Origin: Gammaproteobacteria bacterium
GTDB taxonomy: Bacteria; Pseudomonadota; Gammaproteobacteria; Steroidobacterales; Steroidobacteraceae
Reading direction: 5' to 3'
NCBI GenBank assembly: GCA_003156695.1
Contig: PMHN01000159.1
Span: forward strand, 216-5,689
Length of the DNA stretch: 5,474 nucleotides
Each line of letters starts with the position of its first letter. The stretch's first letter is position 1. The translations under genes and the position numbers were made by a program. Positions 1-5,474 of this stretch are shown piece by piece. Below the pieces are notes generated by a model, which saw nothing but the letters and a program-made list of their open reading frames with translations, searched no databases and had not been told where the DNA came from.

Positions 1-584
1 CCCGCCGGCACCAGCTGAAAGTCGGCACCATCGCGGATCTCATCCGTCACCGGCTGCGCATCGAACGTTCCGTCGAGCGCATCGGCGAACAGAGCGTGCA
101 GACCGAACTTGGCGAGTTCCGGCTGTATGCGTACCGGGATTGCGCGAGCCTCGAGGTGCACCTGGCGCTGGCGCACGGCCGGCTCGACGGTCCGCAGGTT
201 CCGCTGGTGCGCGTGCACCTGCCTGACACGCTGCGCGATCTCATCGCCGTGCGCGGTGCGGCGCGTGTCTGGACGCTGCGCGCGGCAATGCAGCGCATCG
301 TCGAGGCCGGCAACGGTGTGGTCGTGGTGCTGCATCAGGACCAGTCGGCGAGCGAGCTGGCAGAGGCGCTGCGCTCGTTTGCCGCCGCGACGCCTGCGGC
401 GCCAGCGCCGGAAACTCCTGCCGACGGCGGGGAGGGCGCGGTGCTGCGCACCTTCGGCGTCGGTGCGCAGATTCTCAAGGACCTCGGGGTGCGACGCATG
501 CGCGTGCTGTCGGCGCCCAAGCAGATGCTCGGCATCTCGGCCTTCGGCCTCGAGATCGAGGGCTACGTCGGGGCAGAGGGGTGA
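1..584 (+). CDS. ribBA: RibBA/RibBX-type 3,4-dihydroxy-2-butanone-4-phosphate synthase, 3' part (degenerate GTP cyclohydrolase II-like domain)
   Basis: This is the 3' end of a gene that starts before the window; 193 codons are visible, reading from base 3. The first residues (LKVGTIADLIRHRL) match the last helix of the butanone-phosphate synthase (RibB) domain, which converts ribulose 5-phosphate into the four-carbon riboflavin precursor. A GTP cyclohydrolase II-like fold follows: the 'GEFRLYAYRD' strand, 'PLVRVH', and near the end 'FGVGAQILKDLGV' and 'GISAFGLEIEGYV'. The zinc-binding Cys cluster that should follow 'PLVRVH' is absent (the sequence continues LPDTLRDLIAV), and the Gly/Arg-rich 'QEGRGIGL' motif is replaced by HQDQSASELAEAL plus an Ala/Pro-rich stretch. 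The second domain is therefore probably not a cyclohydrolase, as in proteobacterial proteins called RibBX, and a separate RibA would be needed. The stop codon overlaps the ribH start (GTGA), implying translational coupling. Confidence 0.9.
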   Translation, partial: RRHQLKVGTIADLIRHRLRIERSVERIGEQSVQTELGEFRLYAYRDCASLEVHLALAHGRLDGPQVPLVRVHLPDTLRDLIAVRGAARVWTLRAAMQRIVEAGNGVVVVLHQDQSASELAEALRSFAAATPAAPAPETPADGGEGAVLRTFGVGAQILKDLGVRRMRVLSAPKQMLGISAFGLEIEGYVGAEG

Positions 585-1051
585 CCCAGCCGCAGCTCAT
601 CGAAGGTGAGGTTGCGGCGCGCGGACGCAAGGTCGCGATCGTCGCGGCGCGCTTCAACGATTTCATCGTCGCGAGCCTCATCAAGGGCGCGAGCGCCGCC
701 TGGTCCACTCACGGCGGTGCGCCACAGGACCTGATGGTGGTGCGGGTGCCGGGCGCGTTCGAGCTGCCGGTCGTTGCCAGGAAGCTCGCCGCCGGCGGCA
801 AATGCGACGCGGTGGTGGCGCTCGGCTGCGTGATCCGCGGCGACACGCCGCATTTCGACTACATTGCCGGGGAATGCGCGCGCGGCCTGCAGCTGGCGAG
901 CCTCGAGACCGGCGTTCCCATCGCGTTCGGTGTGCTCACGGTAGAGAACCGTGAGCAGGCGCTGGAGCGCGCCGCAACCAGCGGCGCCAACAAGGGGGGC
1001 GAAGCGATGGAGTGCGCGCTCGAGATGGCGGCAGTCATGGCGCGGCTGTGA
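581..1051 (+). CDS. ribH: 6,7-dimethyl-8-ribityllumazine synthase
   Basis: RibH condenses 5-amino-6-ribitylamino-uracil with 3,4-dihydroxy-2-butanone 4-phosphate to give lumazine, the penultimate step of riboflavin synthesis in the cytosol. The 156-residue length is normal for the family. Visible signatures are ARFN (residues 23-26), VPGAFELP (56-63), the substrate loop ALGCVIRGDTPHFDYI with the likely catalytic His91, GVLTVEN (117-123), and ERA followed by NKGGEAM (129-143), where Arg130 matches the conserved phosphate-binding Arg. The start is GTG at 581, inside the stop of the preceding riboflavin gene. A G-rich stretch (570-573, 575-580) could serve as a weak ribosome site, but coupling to the upstream gene is more likely. 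Together with the upstream RibB activity this forms a riboflavin pair. Family lumazine synthases assemble as pentamers or 60-mers; the oligomer cannot be told from sequence. Confidence 0.97.
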   Translation: MTQPQLIEGEVAARGRKVAIVAARFNDFIVASLIKGASAAWSTHGGAPQDLMVVRVPGAFELPVVARKLAAGGKCDAVVALGCVIRGDTPHFDYIAGECARGLQLASLETGVPIAFGVLTVENREQALERAATSGANKGGEAMECALEMAAVMARL

Positions 1052-1064
1052 AAGGCACCCGCCG

Positions 1065-1505
1065 ATGAGCGCACCGGCCGCCCGCGAATTCAGCGGTACG
1101 CGCACCGTGGCGCGCAAGCTCGCACTGCAGGCGCTGTATCGCTGGCAACTGAACGAGTGCCCGTGGCAGGACCTGGTGAATGAGTTCAGCGCCGCGGATG
1201 ACATGGGGCGGGCGGACGGGGAGTTCTTTCGCGCCCTCCTCGAGGGGGTGTGCAGCGCGCGTGGCGAGCTGGACGTGCGACTGGCCGCCTTCACCGACCG
1301 CGAGCCGCGGCTGCTCGATCCGATCGAGCACGGCATCCTGCTCATGGGCCTGTTCGAGCTGCAGTCGCGGCCGGACGTGCCGTACCGCGTCATCATCAAC
1401 GAGGCGGTGGGTCTTGCGCGGCGCTTCGGCGCGACTGACGGACACAAATTCGTGAACGCGGTGCTCGATCGCGCGGCGCACGAGCTGCGGCCCGCCGAAC
1501 ACTGA
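1065..1505 (+). CDS. nusB: Transcription antitermination factor NusB
   Basis: NusB is a small all-helical RNA-binding protein that pairs with NusE (ribosomal protein S10) on boxA RNA and helps RNA polymerase read through rRNA operons. The predicted protein has 146 residues, normal for the family. Diagnostic stretches are ARKLALQALYRWQLN (16-30, the N-terminal Arg-rich helix involved in RNA contact), FFRALLEGV (54-62), LDPIEHGILLMGLFEL (84-99), and DVPYRVIINEAVGLARRFG followed by HKFVNAVLDRAA (104-138). The ATG at 1065 is chosen because it has AAAGG nine bases upstream and begins 13 bases after the ribH stop; an in-frame extension back to 951 would overlap ribH and does not look like NusB. The ribH–nusB–thiL order is conserved in many Proteobacteria. 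The Arg often seen in 'ILR.G' is Leu93 here, probably harmless. Confidence 0.96.
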   Translation: MSAPAAREFSGTRTVARKLALQALYRWQLNECPWQDLVNEFSAADDMGRADGEFFRALLEGVCSARGELDVRLAAFTDREPRLLDPIEHGILLMGLFELQSRPDVPYRVIINEAVGLARRFGATDGHKFVNAVLDRAAHELRPAEH

Positions 1506-1521
1506 AGGCAAGCGCGCGCGC

Positions 1522-2487
1522 ATGGCGCTCGGGGAATTTGCGCTCATCGACCGTTACTTCCGCGCCTGCGGCGCGCGGCGTGCAGACGTGGTGGCGGGTG
1601 TCGGCGATGATGCCGCGCTCCTGACGGTTCCCGAGGCCACCGAGCTGGTCGCCGCCACCGACACACTGGTGGCGGGCGTGCACTTCCCCCACGGCTCGCC
1701 CCCGGCATCCATCGGCCATCGTGCGCTGGCGGTCAATCTGAGTGACCTGGCGGCGATGGGTGCGCGCCCCGCCTGGGCGCTGCTGGCACTCACCATGCCG
1801 CAGGCGCAGGAGTCGTGGCTCGCGGAGTTCGCGGCGGGCTTCGGCGAGCTGGCGCGCGCGCACGAGGTGCAACTCGTCGGTGGCGACACCACGCGCGGAC
1901 CATTGTGCATCACGGTGCAGCTGCTGGGATTCGTGCCGCGCGGGACGGCGCTTAAGCGCTCGGGCGGCCATCCCGGAGATTCGCTGTTTGTATCCGGCAC
2001 GCCGGGGGATGCCGCCGCGGGCCTGGCGCTGCAGGAGGCGCGGATGAGCGCACCGTCCGCCCTGCATGCTTACCTGCGCGGACGGTTTGAAATGCCGAGC
2101 CCGCGGGTTGCGCTCGGCGAGCGGCTGCGGGAATTCGCGAGCGCCTGCATCGATGTTTCCGACGGCCTGCTCGCAGATGCTGCGAAGCTCGCACACGCGA
2201 GCGGTACCGGGGTTGAAATCCACTACCAGGCGCTGCCGGTATCGGCAGCACTCGAGCAGGCGGCCGGAGCTGAGCGCGCACGCGAGTTCGCGCTCACCGG
2301 CGGCGACGACTACGAGCTGTGCTTCGCGGTCGCGGAAAAAAATCTCGCGGCGTTTATGCAGGAGTTGCCGTCGCAGCGCTGGGATTACCACCGCATCGGC
2401 GTGCTGCGCAAGGCGCCGGGCGCGGCGGTGCTGCGCGACGGGTCTGTGATGCAGTTCTCGCATTGCGGCTACCAGCATTTCGGTTAA
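1522..2487 (+). CDS. thiL: Thiamine-monophosphate kinase
   Basis: ThiL phosphorylates thiamine monophosphate with ATP to give thiamine diphosphate, the active cofactor. The 321-residue length is usual. It belongs to the PurM/SelD-like ATP-binding superfamily, and all metal- and nucleotide-binding motifs are visible: GVGDDAA (26-32), DTLVAGVHF (47-55), AVNLSDLAAMGA (70-81), GGDTTRGP (120-127), PGDSLFVSG (151-159), PSPRVALG (192-199), IDVSDGLLAD (210-219) and GGDDYELCF (260-268). Acidic metal ligands of the family correspond to Asp29/30, Asp47, Asp75, Asp122 and Asp211/214. The ATG at 1522 lies 16 bases after the nusB stop; AAGG at 1505-1508 is a weak, somewhat distant ribosome site, and (GC)5 directly precedes the start. 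The gene is probably the last of the riboflavin/nusB operon, because the next gene is over 130 bases away and unrelated; pgpA, a common follower, is missing. Confidence 0.96.
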   Translation: MALGEFALIDRYFRACGARRADVVAGVGDDAALLTVPEATELVAATDTLVAGVHFPHGSPPASIGHRALAVNLSDLAAMGARPAWALLALTMPQAQESWLAEFAAGFGELARAHEVQLVGGDTTRGPLCITVQLLGFVPRGTALKRSGGHPGDSLFVSGTPGDAAAGLALQEARMSAPSALHAYLRGRFEMPSPRVALGERLREFASACIDVSDGLLADAAKLAHASGTGVEIHYQALPVSAALEQAAGAERAREFALTGGDDYELCFAVAEKNLAAFMQELPSQRWDYHRIGVLRKAPGAAVLRDGSVMQFSHCGYQHFG

Positions 2488-2620
2488 GGGCGCGTGACGG
2501 CTGCGCGCGCTACAGCGCGCACACGCGCACGTCATGCCAGGGATCCATGAGGCGTGCATCACAGTCGCACCGCGGCGCGAACCCGTATCCTCAGCGGGCT
2601 CATTTGCAACTCGCCGCGCC
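2488..2620 (+). other. Intergenic gap with GC hairpin and alternating purine-pyrimidine tract
   Basis: This 133-base gap separates thiL from the kinase gene. Bases 2505-2510 and 2515-2520 form a perfect six-pair GC stem with a TACA loop. No T-run follows, so it is not a convincing intrinsic terminator. Bases 2515-2532 alternate purine and pyrimidine without a break, and 2503-2510 do so as well. TATCCT at 2586-2591 resembles a -10 box with only a poor -35 match upstream. Read in the kinase frame, the stretch 2534-2620 ends codons in G or C at about 18 of 29 positions, clearly less than the genes around it, which argues that it is not coding. Confidence 0.5.
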
Positions 2621-3952
2621 ATGTCAGCATCGGCTACAAAACCAAGTCCGAATCCGAAGCCGAAGCCGGTGGTGCGCATGCCCGACCGGATCGGCAAGTA
2701 CGTGGTCATCAAGGAAGTGGGCCGCGGCAGCACCGGCATCGTGTATCTCTCGCATGACGCCTACTACGGCCGCGACGTCGCCATCAAGGTGTACAACATG
2801 GACACCGGCGGCGATGAGGAACGCGCGCGCATCGCACGCAAGATGTTCCTCTCCGAGGCGCACCTGGTCGGCATGCTGCAGCACCCGCACATTCTCCCCA
2901 TCTATGATGCCGGTGAGGAAAACGGCAACTGCTATATCGTCACCGAGCACGTGCACGGCGCGCGCACCCTGGCGGCCTATTGCCGCTCGGACAACCTGCT
3001 GCGCATCGACGACACCGTCGAAATTATGTTCAAGTGCGCCAAGGCGTTGCACTACGCGCACTCGCGCGGCGTCATCCATCGTGACGTCAAGCCCTCGAAC
3101 ATCATGCTCACGCAGGACAGCGACGTTCGCATTATCGATTTCGGCATCGCGCTGGTGTCGGATTCGGACATTTCGCGCATCGAGGGCATCGCCGGCAGCC
3201 CCTCCTACATGTCCCCGGAGCAGGTGCAGAGTCTGGAGCTCACCAACCGTTCCGACCTGTATTCGCTGGGCGCGGTGATGTACGAGCTGTTGACGGGCAC
3301 GCGGCCGTTCCGGGCCGGTAATCTGCAGAAGCTGCTGCACCAGATCGTGTACGCGACGCCGGCGCCGATTCACACGCTGCGCCAGGATGTGCCGGAAGAA
3401 CTCGAAACCGTCGTAGCCCTGGCCCTGCAGAAGGACCCGGAGAAGCGCTGCAAGTCGGGGCTGGATTTTGCGGCTGACCTCACCCGCGTGCACCAGCGGC
3501 TGCGCGAGGCTAACGCCCGTATCGACCGCCAGGAGCAATTCGGAGTGTTGCGGCGGCTGAAGTTTTTCCACGAGTTCTCGCATGCGGAGATCTGGGAAGT
3601 GCTGCGCGCCAGCAGCTGGCAGGATTACGCGGCCGGGGAGGAGATCGTCAAGGAAGGCGAGATGGACGATCGCTTCTATATCCTGGTGACCGGCGGCTGC
3701 GCGGTGGAGCGCCACGGCCAGCGCGTCGGCCTGCTCGACACCGGCGATTGTTTCGGCGAAGCGAGCTACGTGCCGGGTGCCAAGCGCACGGCCACCATTC
3801 GTGCCGGCGGCGCGGTTACCGTCCTGAAGGTCAGCTCGACGCTGCTCGAGCAGGTCTCGGCTTCCTGCCAGCTGCGCTTCAACCGCGTGTTCCTAAGCTC
3901 ACTCATCGCGCGCCTGCAAAGCGCTGAGCGCGCCCGGCCGCCGGCGGGCTGA
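2621..3952 (+). CDS. Ser/Thr protein kinase with C-terminal cyclic-nucleotide-binding domain
   Basis: This is a Hanks-type kinase of 443 residues when started at ATG 2621. A Pro/Lys-rich leader (7-16) precedes the kinase domain (about 24-290). All catalytic elements are present: glycine loop GRGSTGIVY (34-42), Lys56 in VAIK, helix-C Glu79, HRDVKPSN (153-160, catalytic Asp155), DFG (173-175), SPE (198-200), Asp212 and Arg276. The Arg in HRD suggests control by activation-loop phosphorylation. A charged helical linker (291-313) leads to a cyclic-nucleotide-binding domain (about 314-430) with a phosphate cassette at 378-395 that keeps Glu380 (FGE) and Arg389 (KRTAT). No membrane segment or signal peptide is seen, so the protein is probably cytosolic. 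Inference: a small ligand tunes the kinase; substrate and ligand are unknown. Neither 2621 nor the in-frame ATGs at 2534 and 2678 has a clear ribosome site; 2621 fits best because codon bias weakens upstream. A two-component pair follows. Confidence 0.9.
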   Translation: MSASATKPSPNPKPKPVVRMPDRIGKYVVIKEVGRGSTGIVYLSHDAYYGRDVAIKVYNMDTGGDEERARIARKMFLSEAHLVGMLQHPHILPIYDAGEENGNCYIVTEHVHGARTLAAYCRSDNLLRIDDTVEIMFKCAKALHYAHSRGVIHRDVKPSNIMLTQDSDVRIIDFGIALVSDSDISRIEGIAGSPSYMSPEQVQSLELTNRSDLYSLGAVMYELLTGTRPFRAGNLQKLLHQIVYATPAPIHTLRQDVPEELETVVALALQKDPEKRCKSGLDFAADLTRVHQRLREANARIDRQEQFGVLRRLKFFHEFSHAEIWEVLRASSWQDYAAGEEIVKEGEMDDRFYILVTGGCAVERHGQRVGLLDTGDCFGEASYVPGAKRTATIRAGGAVTVLKVSSTLLEQVSASCQLRFNRVFLSSLIARLQSAERARPPAG

Positions 3953-4001
3953 AAGGCCGTACGCGACCGCGTGCGGTCAGCCGCTGCACACCGCAGGCGG
4001 C
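3932..4001 (+). terminator. Cluster of GC-rich hairpins at the end of the kinase gene, possible weak terminator
   Basis: Three inverted repeats lie around the kinase stop codon. GCCCG (3932-3936) pairs with CGGGC (3945-3949) just before the stop. GACCG (3965-3969) pairs with CGGTC (3974-3978) across a four-base loop. GCCGC-TGC (3980-3987) pairs with GCA-g-GCGGC (3993-4001), eight pairs with one bulged G and an ACACC loop. None is followed by a T-run, so Rho-independent termination is unproven; they could instead slow 3' decay of the kinase mRNA. In such GC-rich DNA some pairing is expected by chance. Confidence 0.25.
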
Positions 4002-4010
4002 GTGCGGGGC

Positions 4011-4040
4011 TTGCGCGCGCACCGTGGCGCCTCCTACTCT
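4011..4040 (+). promoter_or_regulatory. Candidate sigma-70-like promoter for the two-component genes
   Basis: TTGCGC (4011-4016) and TACTCT (4035-4040) are separated by 18 bases and each match three of six consensus positions, including the key TTG and the TA...T. The GTG start of the response regulator lies 8 bases after the -10-like box, so a transcript from here would begin at or within a base or two of the start codon and be leaderless or nearly so. This agrees with the lack of any Shine-Dalgarno-like sequence in the pyrimidine-rich stretch before the GTG. The match is weak and rests on pattern inspection only. Confidence 0.22.
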
Positions 4041-4048
4041 TCCCGCCC

Positions 4049-4726
4049 GTGCACGTACTCCTCATCGAAGACGACCTGGAAGCCGCACGCTTCCTGGTCA
4101 AGGGCCTGCGCGAGAGTGGCTACACGGTCGATCACGCCGCGGAAGGGCGTGAGGGTCTGTTTCGCGCGACCGAGGGGCAGTTCGACCTGATCGTCACCGA
4201 TCGCATGCTGCCGCACATCGACGGGCTGGCGATCATCGAGCTCATGCGTAAAAAGGGCATCAGCACCCCGGTACTGGTGCTGTCGGCCCTTGGCAGCGTG
4301 GATGACCGCATCCGCGGACTCAAGGCCGGCGGCGATGACTATCTCACCAAGCCGTTCGCGTTCGCGGAGTTGCTGGCGCGCATGGAGGCGCTGGCGCGCC
4401 GCCGCTCGGGCACGCCGCACGCCACGCGCCTGAAGGTCGAGGACCTGGAGTTCGAGCTGCTGGCGCGGCGCGTCACCCGCGGCGGGCGCGAGGTGGAGCT
4501 TACGGCGCGCGAACTTAAGCTGCTCGAATTCCTCATGCGTCGCGCCGGGCAGGTGGTCACGCGCACGATGCTGCTGGAAGGGGTCTGGGACCTGCATTTC
4601 GATCCGCAGAGCAATCTCATCGACGTGCACATCAGCCGCCTGCGCCAGGCGATCGATCGCGGCGCGGATCACCCGCTGATCCACACCGTGCGTGGCAGTG
4701 GCTACGTCCTGCGCAGCGACAACTAG
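4049..4726 (+). CDS. OmpR/PhoB-family two-component response regulator
   Basis: This is a 225-residue DNA-binding response regulator. The receiver domain (about 1-115) has the acidic pair Asp8-Asp9, the phosphoacceptor Asp51 in VTDRMLP, the switch Ser79 and the conserved Lys101 in TKPF. The C-terminal winged helix (about 130-225) shows VELTARELKLLEFLM, the recognition region SNLIDVHISRLRQAID and the closing hairpin HTVRGSGYVL. Phosphorylation by the partner kinase should promote dimer formation and binding to direct repeats near target promoters; the targets are unknown. The start is taken as GTG 4049 because family members begin within two or three residues of the first beta-strand (HVLLIEDD). 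An in-frame GTG at 3971 would add 26 Arg/Ala-rich residues unlike any receiver N-terminus. No ribosome site is visible. The sensor gene begins three bases after the TAG stop. Confidence 0.95.
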   Translation: MHVLLIEDDLEAARFLVKGLRESGYTVDHAAEGREGLFRATEGQFDLIVTDRMLPHIDGLAIIELMRKKGISTPVLVLSALGSVDDRIRGLKAGGDDYLTKPFAFAELLARMEALARRRSGTPHATRLKVEDLEFELLARRVTRGGREVELTARELKLLEFLMRRAGQVVTRTMLLEGVWDLHFDPQSNLIDVHISRLRQAIDRGADHPLIHTVRGSGYVLRSDN

Positions 4727-4729
4727 TCC

Positions 4730-5474
4730 GTGCGACTGCAGCTGTTCAACACCACGGCCTTCCGCTTGTCGGTGGGCTACACGCTGCTGGTGACGCTCGC
4801 GGTCGGCGTGACGCTCGGCAGCGCGTACCTTCTGACCGAGAGTCTGATCACCGACGAAGTCGACCTCATTATCGACACCGAGCTGCAGAGTCTCGAGGAC
4901 AAGTACGCCCGCAGCGGTGTCGCCGGGGTCACCGACGAGATCGATCTGCGCATCGACAGCTGGGGCCGCATCGGCGCGGTCTACATGCTGGCCGACTCCA
5001 CCTTCGAACGCATTGCCGGCAACGTCACCAACTGGCCGTTTGATGGTATGCCCGCCGAGCACTGGCCGGAGTTCGAAATCGCCACCATCGAGCCTGGACG
5101 GCGCGCCGTGCATCCGGTGCGCGCGGCGGTGCGCACGCTTCCCGGCGGGGACCTGCTGCTCGTCGGCACGGACATTTCGCAGGGGCGCCGCTTCGCGGAG
5201 AAGTTCCGCTTCGCCACCCTGTGGGGCATTGGCCTGTCGACGCTGGCGGCGGCGCTCGCCGGTTTCTGGTTCAGCTTCCGCCTGGCGCGGCGCGTCGGGG
5301 CCGTGACCGAGACCTGCCAGCGCATCATGGCCGGAGACATCGGGCGACGGTTGCCGGTGTCGGGCGTCAACGACGAGTTCGACGCGCTGGCGGTAGCGGT
5401 CAATCGCGTGCTCGACCGGCTCGAACACCAGGCCGGCACGCTGCGCGCAACTTTCGACAGCACCGCCCACGACC
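4730..5474 (+). CDS. Membrane sensor histidine kinase (HAMP domain), 3' end cut by window
   Basis: This is the sensor of the two-component pair, with 248 codons visible before the window ends. The order is a short cytoplasmic N-terminus, a first membrane segment (about 11-33), a periplasmic sensor region (about 36-157) with several Asp/Glu-rich helices and an AGNVTNWP stretch, a second membrane segment (about 162-183), and a HAMP linker (about 184-236) with the typical 'MAGDIGRRLPV...DEFDALA' pattern. The HisKA domain then begins with TFDSTAHD, so the phosphoacceptor is His247 (codon 5468-5470). The dimerisation remainder and the ATPase domain lie outside. The GTG start at 4730, three bases after the regulator's stop, implies translational coupling. 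The layout resembles sensors with an AHDLRTPL H-box, but the signal cannot be inferred. No disrupting stop codon or frameshift is seen in the visible part. Confidence 0.92.
   Translation, partial: MRLQLFNTTAFRLSVGYTLLVTLAVGVTLGSAYLLTESLITDEVDLIIDTELQSLEDKYARSGVAGVTDEIDLRIDSWGRIGAVYMLADSTFERIAGNVTNWPFDGMPAEHWPEFEIATIEPGRRAVHPVRAAVRTLPGGDLLLVGTDISQGRRFAEKFRFATLWGIGLSTLAAALAGFWFSFRLARRVGAVTETCQRIMAGDIGRRLPVSGVNDEFDALAVAVNRVLDRLEHQAGTLRATFDSTAHD

Noticed and set aside
951..1064. N-terminal extension of nusB into ribH
   Set aside because: The added residues are Arg/Ser/Trp-rich and unlike NusB; ATG 1065 with AAAGG upstream gives a normal-length protein.
2505..2520. Intrinsic terminator after thiL
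   Set aside because: A perfect GC stem is present, but there is no T-run after it and the sequence stays GC-rich, so only a hairpin is reported.
1396..2739. Minus-strand open frame (447 codons) across thiL and the gap after it
   Set aside because: It is antisense to thiL with Arg-rich composition and no recognisable domain; its 'GFGFGFGLGF' stretch is only the reverse of the Pro/Lys codons in the kinase leader.
2624..3715. Minus-strand open frame (363 codons) opposite the kinase gene
   Set aside because: The kinase on the other strand carries every catalytic motif, while this frame has none and is a codon-bias shadow.
3971..4048. N-terminal extension of the response regulator from GTG 3971
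   Set aside because: It would place 26 Arg/Ala-rich residues before the first receiver strand, and the DNA contains palindromes and a possible promoter; GTG 4049 gives the family's usual length.
4034..5470. Very long minus-strand open frame (478 codons) opposite the two-component genes
   Set aside because: It is the mirror of two strongly supported plus-strand genes; its translation is low-complexity Arg/Gln/Ala/His-rich and shows no family motif. Long antisense frames are expected in GC-rich coding DNA.
1..5474. tRNA, rRNA, CRISPR, insertion sequence, attachment site or riboswitch
   Set aside because: No cloverleaf, regularly spaced direct repeats, transposase motifs or FMN/TPP riboswitch-like leader was seen; any riboswitch for the riboflavin genes would lie upstream of the window.

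Overview
All seven genes in this 5.5 kb window lie on the + strand. The DNA is GC-rich, with strong G/C preference at third codon positions. The order ribBA – ribH – nusB – thiL is typical of Proteobacteria. A RibBA whose GTP cyclohydrolase II half has lost its catalytic motifs, followed by these partners, suggests a high-GC gammaproteobacterium, perhaps near Xanthomonadales, Nevskiales or Chromatiales. The order-level placement is a guess.

Region 1 (1-2487) is a compact housekeeping operon. It holds the 3' end of a RibBA/RibBX-type protein, ribH (lumazine synthase, 4-base overlap with the gene before), nusB (antitermination factor) and thiL (thiamine-phosphate kinase). Gaps are -4, 13 and 16 bases, so co-transcription is likely. 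RibB makes the four-carbon substrate that RibH condenses with the pyrimidine precursor of riboflavin. ThiL makes thiamine diphosphate. NusB supports rRNA transcription. The pgpA gene that follows thiL in Escherichia coli is not here.

Region 2 (2488-2620) is a non-coding gap with a GC-only hairpin and a run of alternating purine-pyrimidine bases. It marks the change from the conserved operon to a signalling block.

Region 3 (2621-5474) is that signalling block. First comes a soluble Ser/Thr protein kinase with a complete active site and a C-terminal cyclic-nucleotide-binding domain. After about 96 bases come an OmpR-type response regulator and, 3 bases further, a membrane histidine kinase cut by the window edge just after its phosphoacceptor histidine. 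The most interesting item is the kinase: it has the parts of a eukaryotic cyclic-nucleotide-dependent kinase in the opposite order, keeps the nucleotide-contacting Glu and Arg, and sits next to a two-component system. No mobile element, CRISPR array, tRNA or rRNA was seen.
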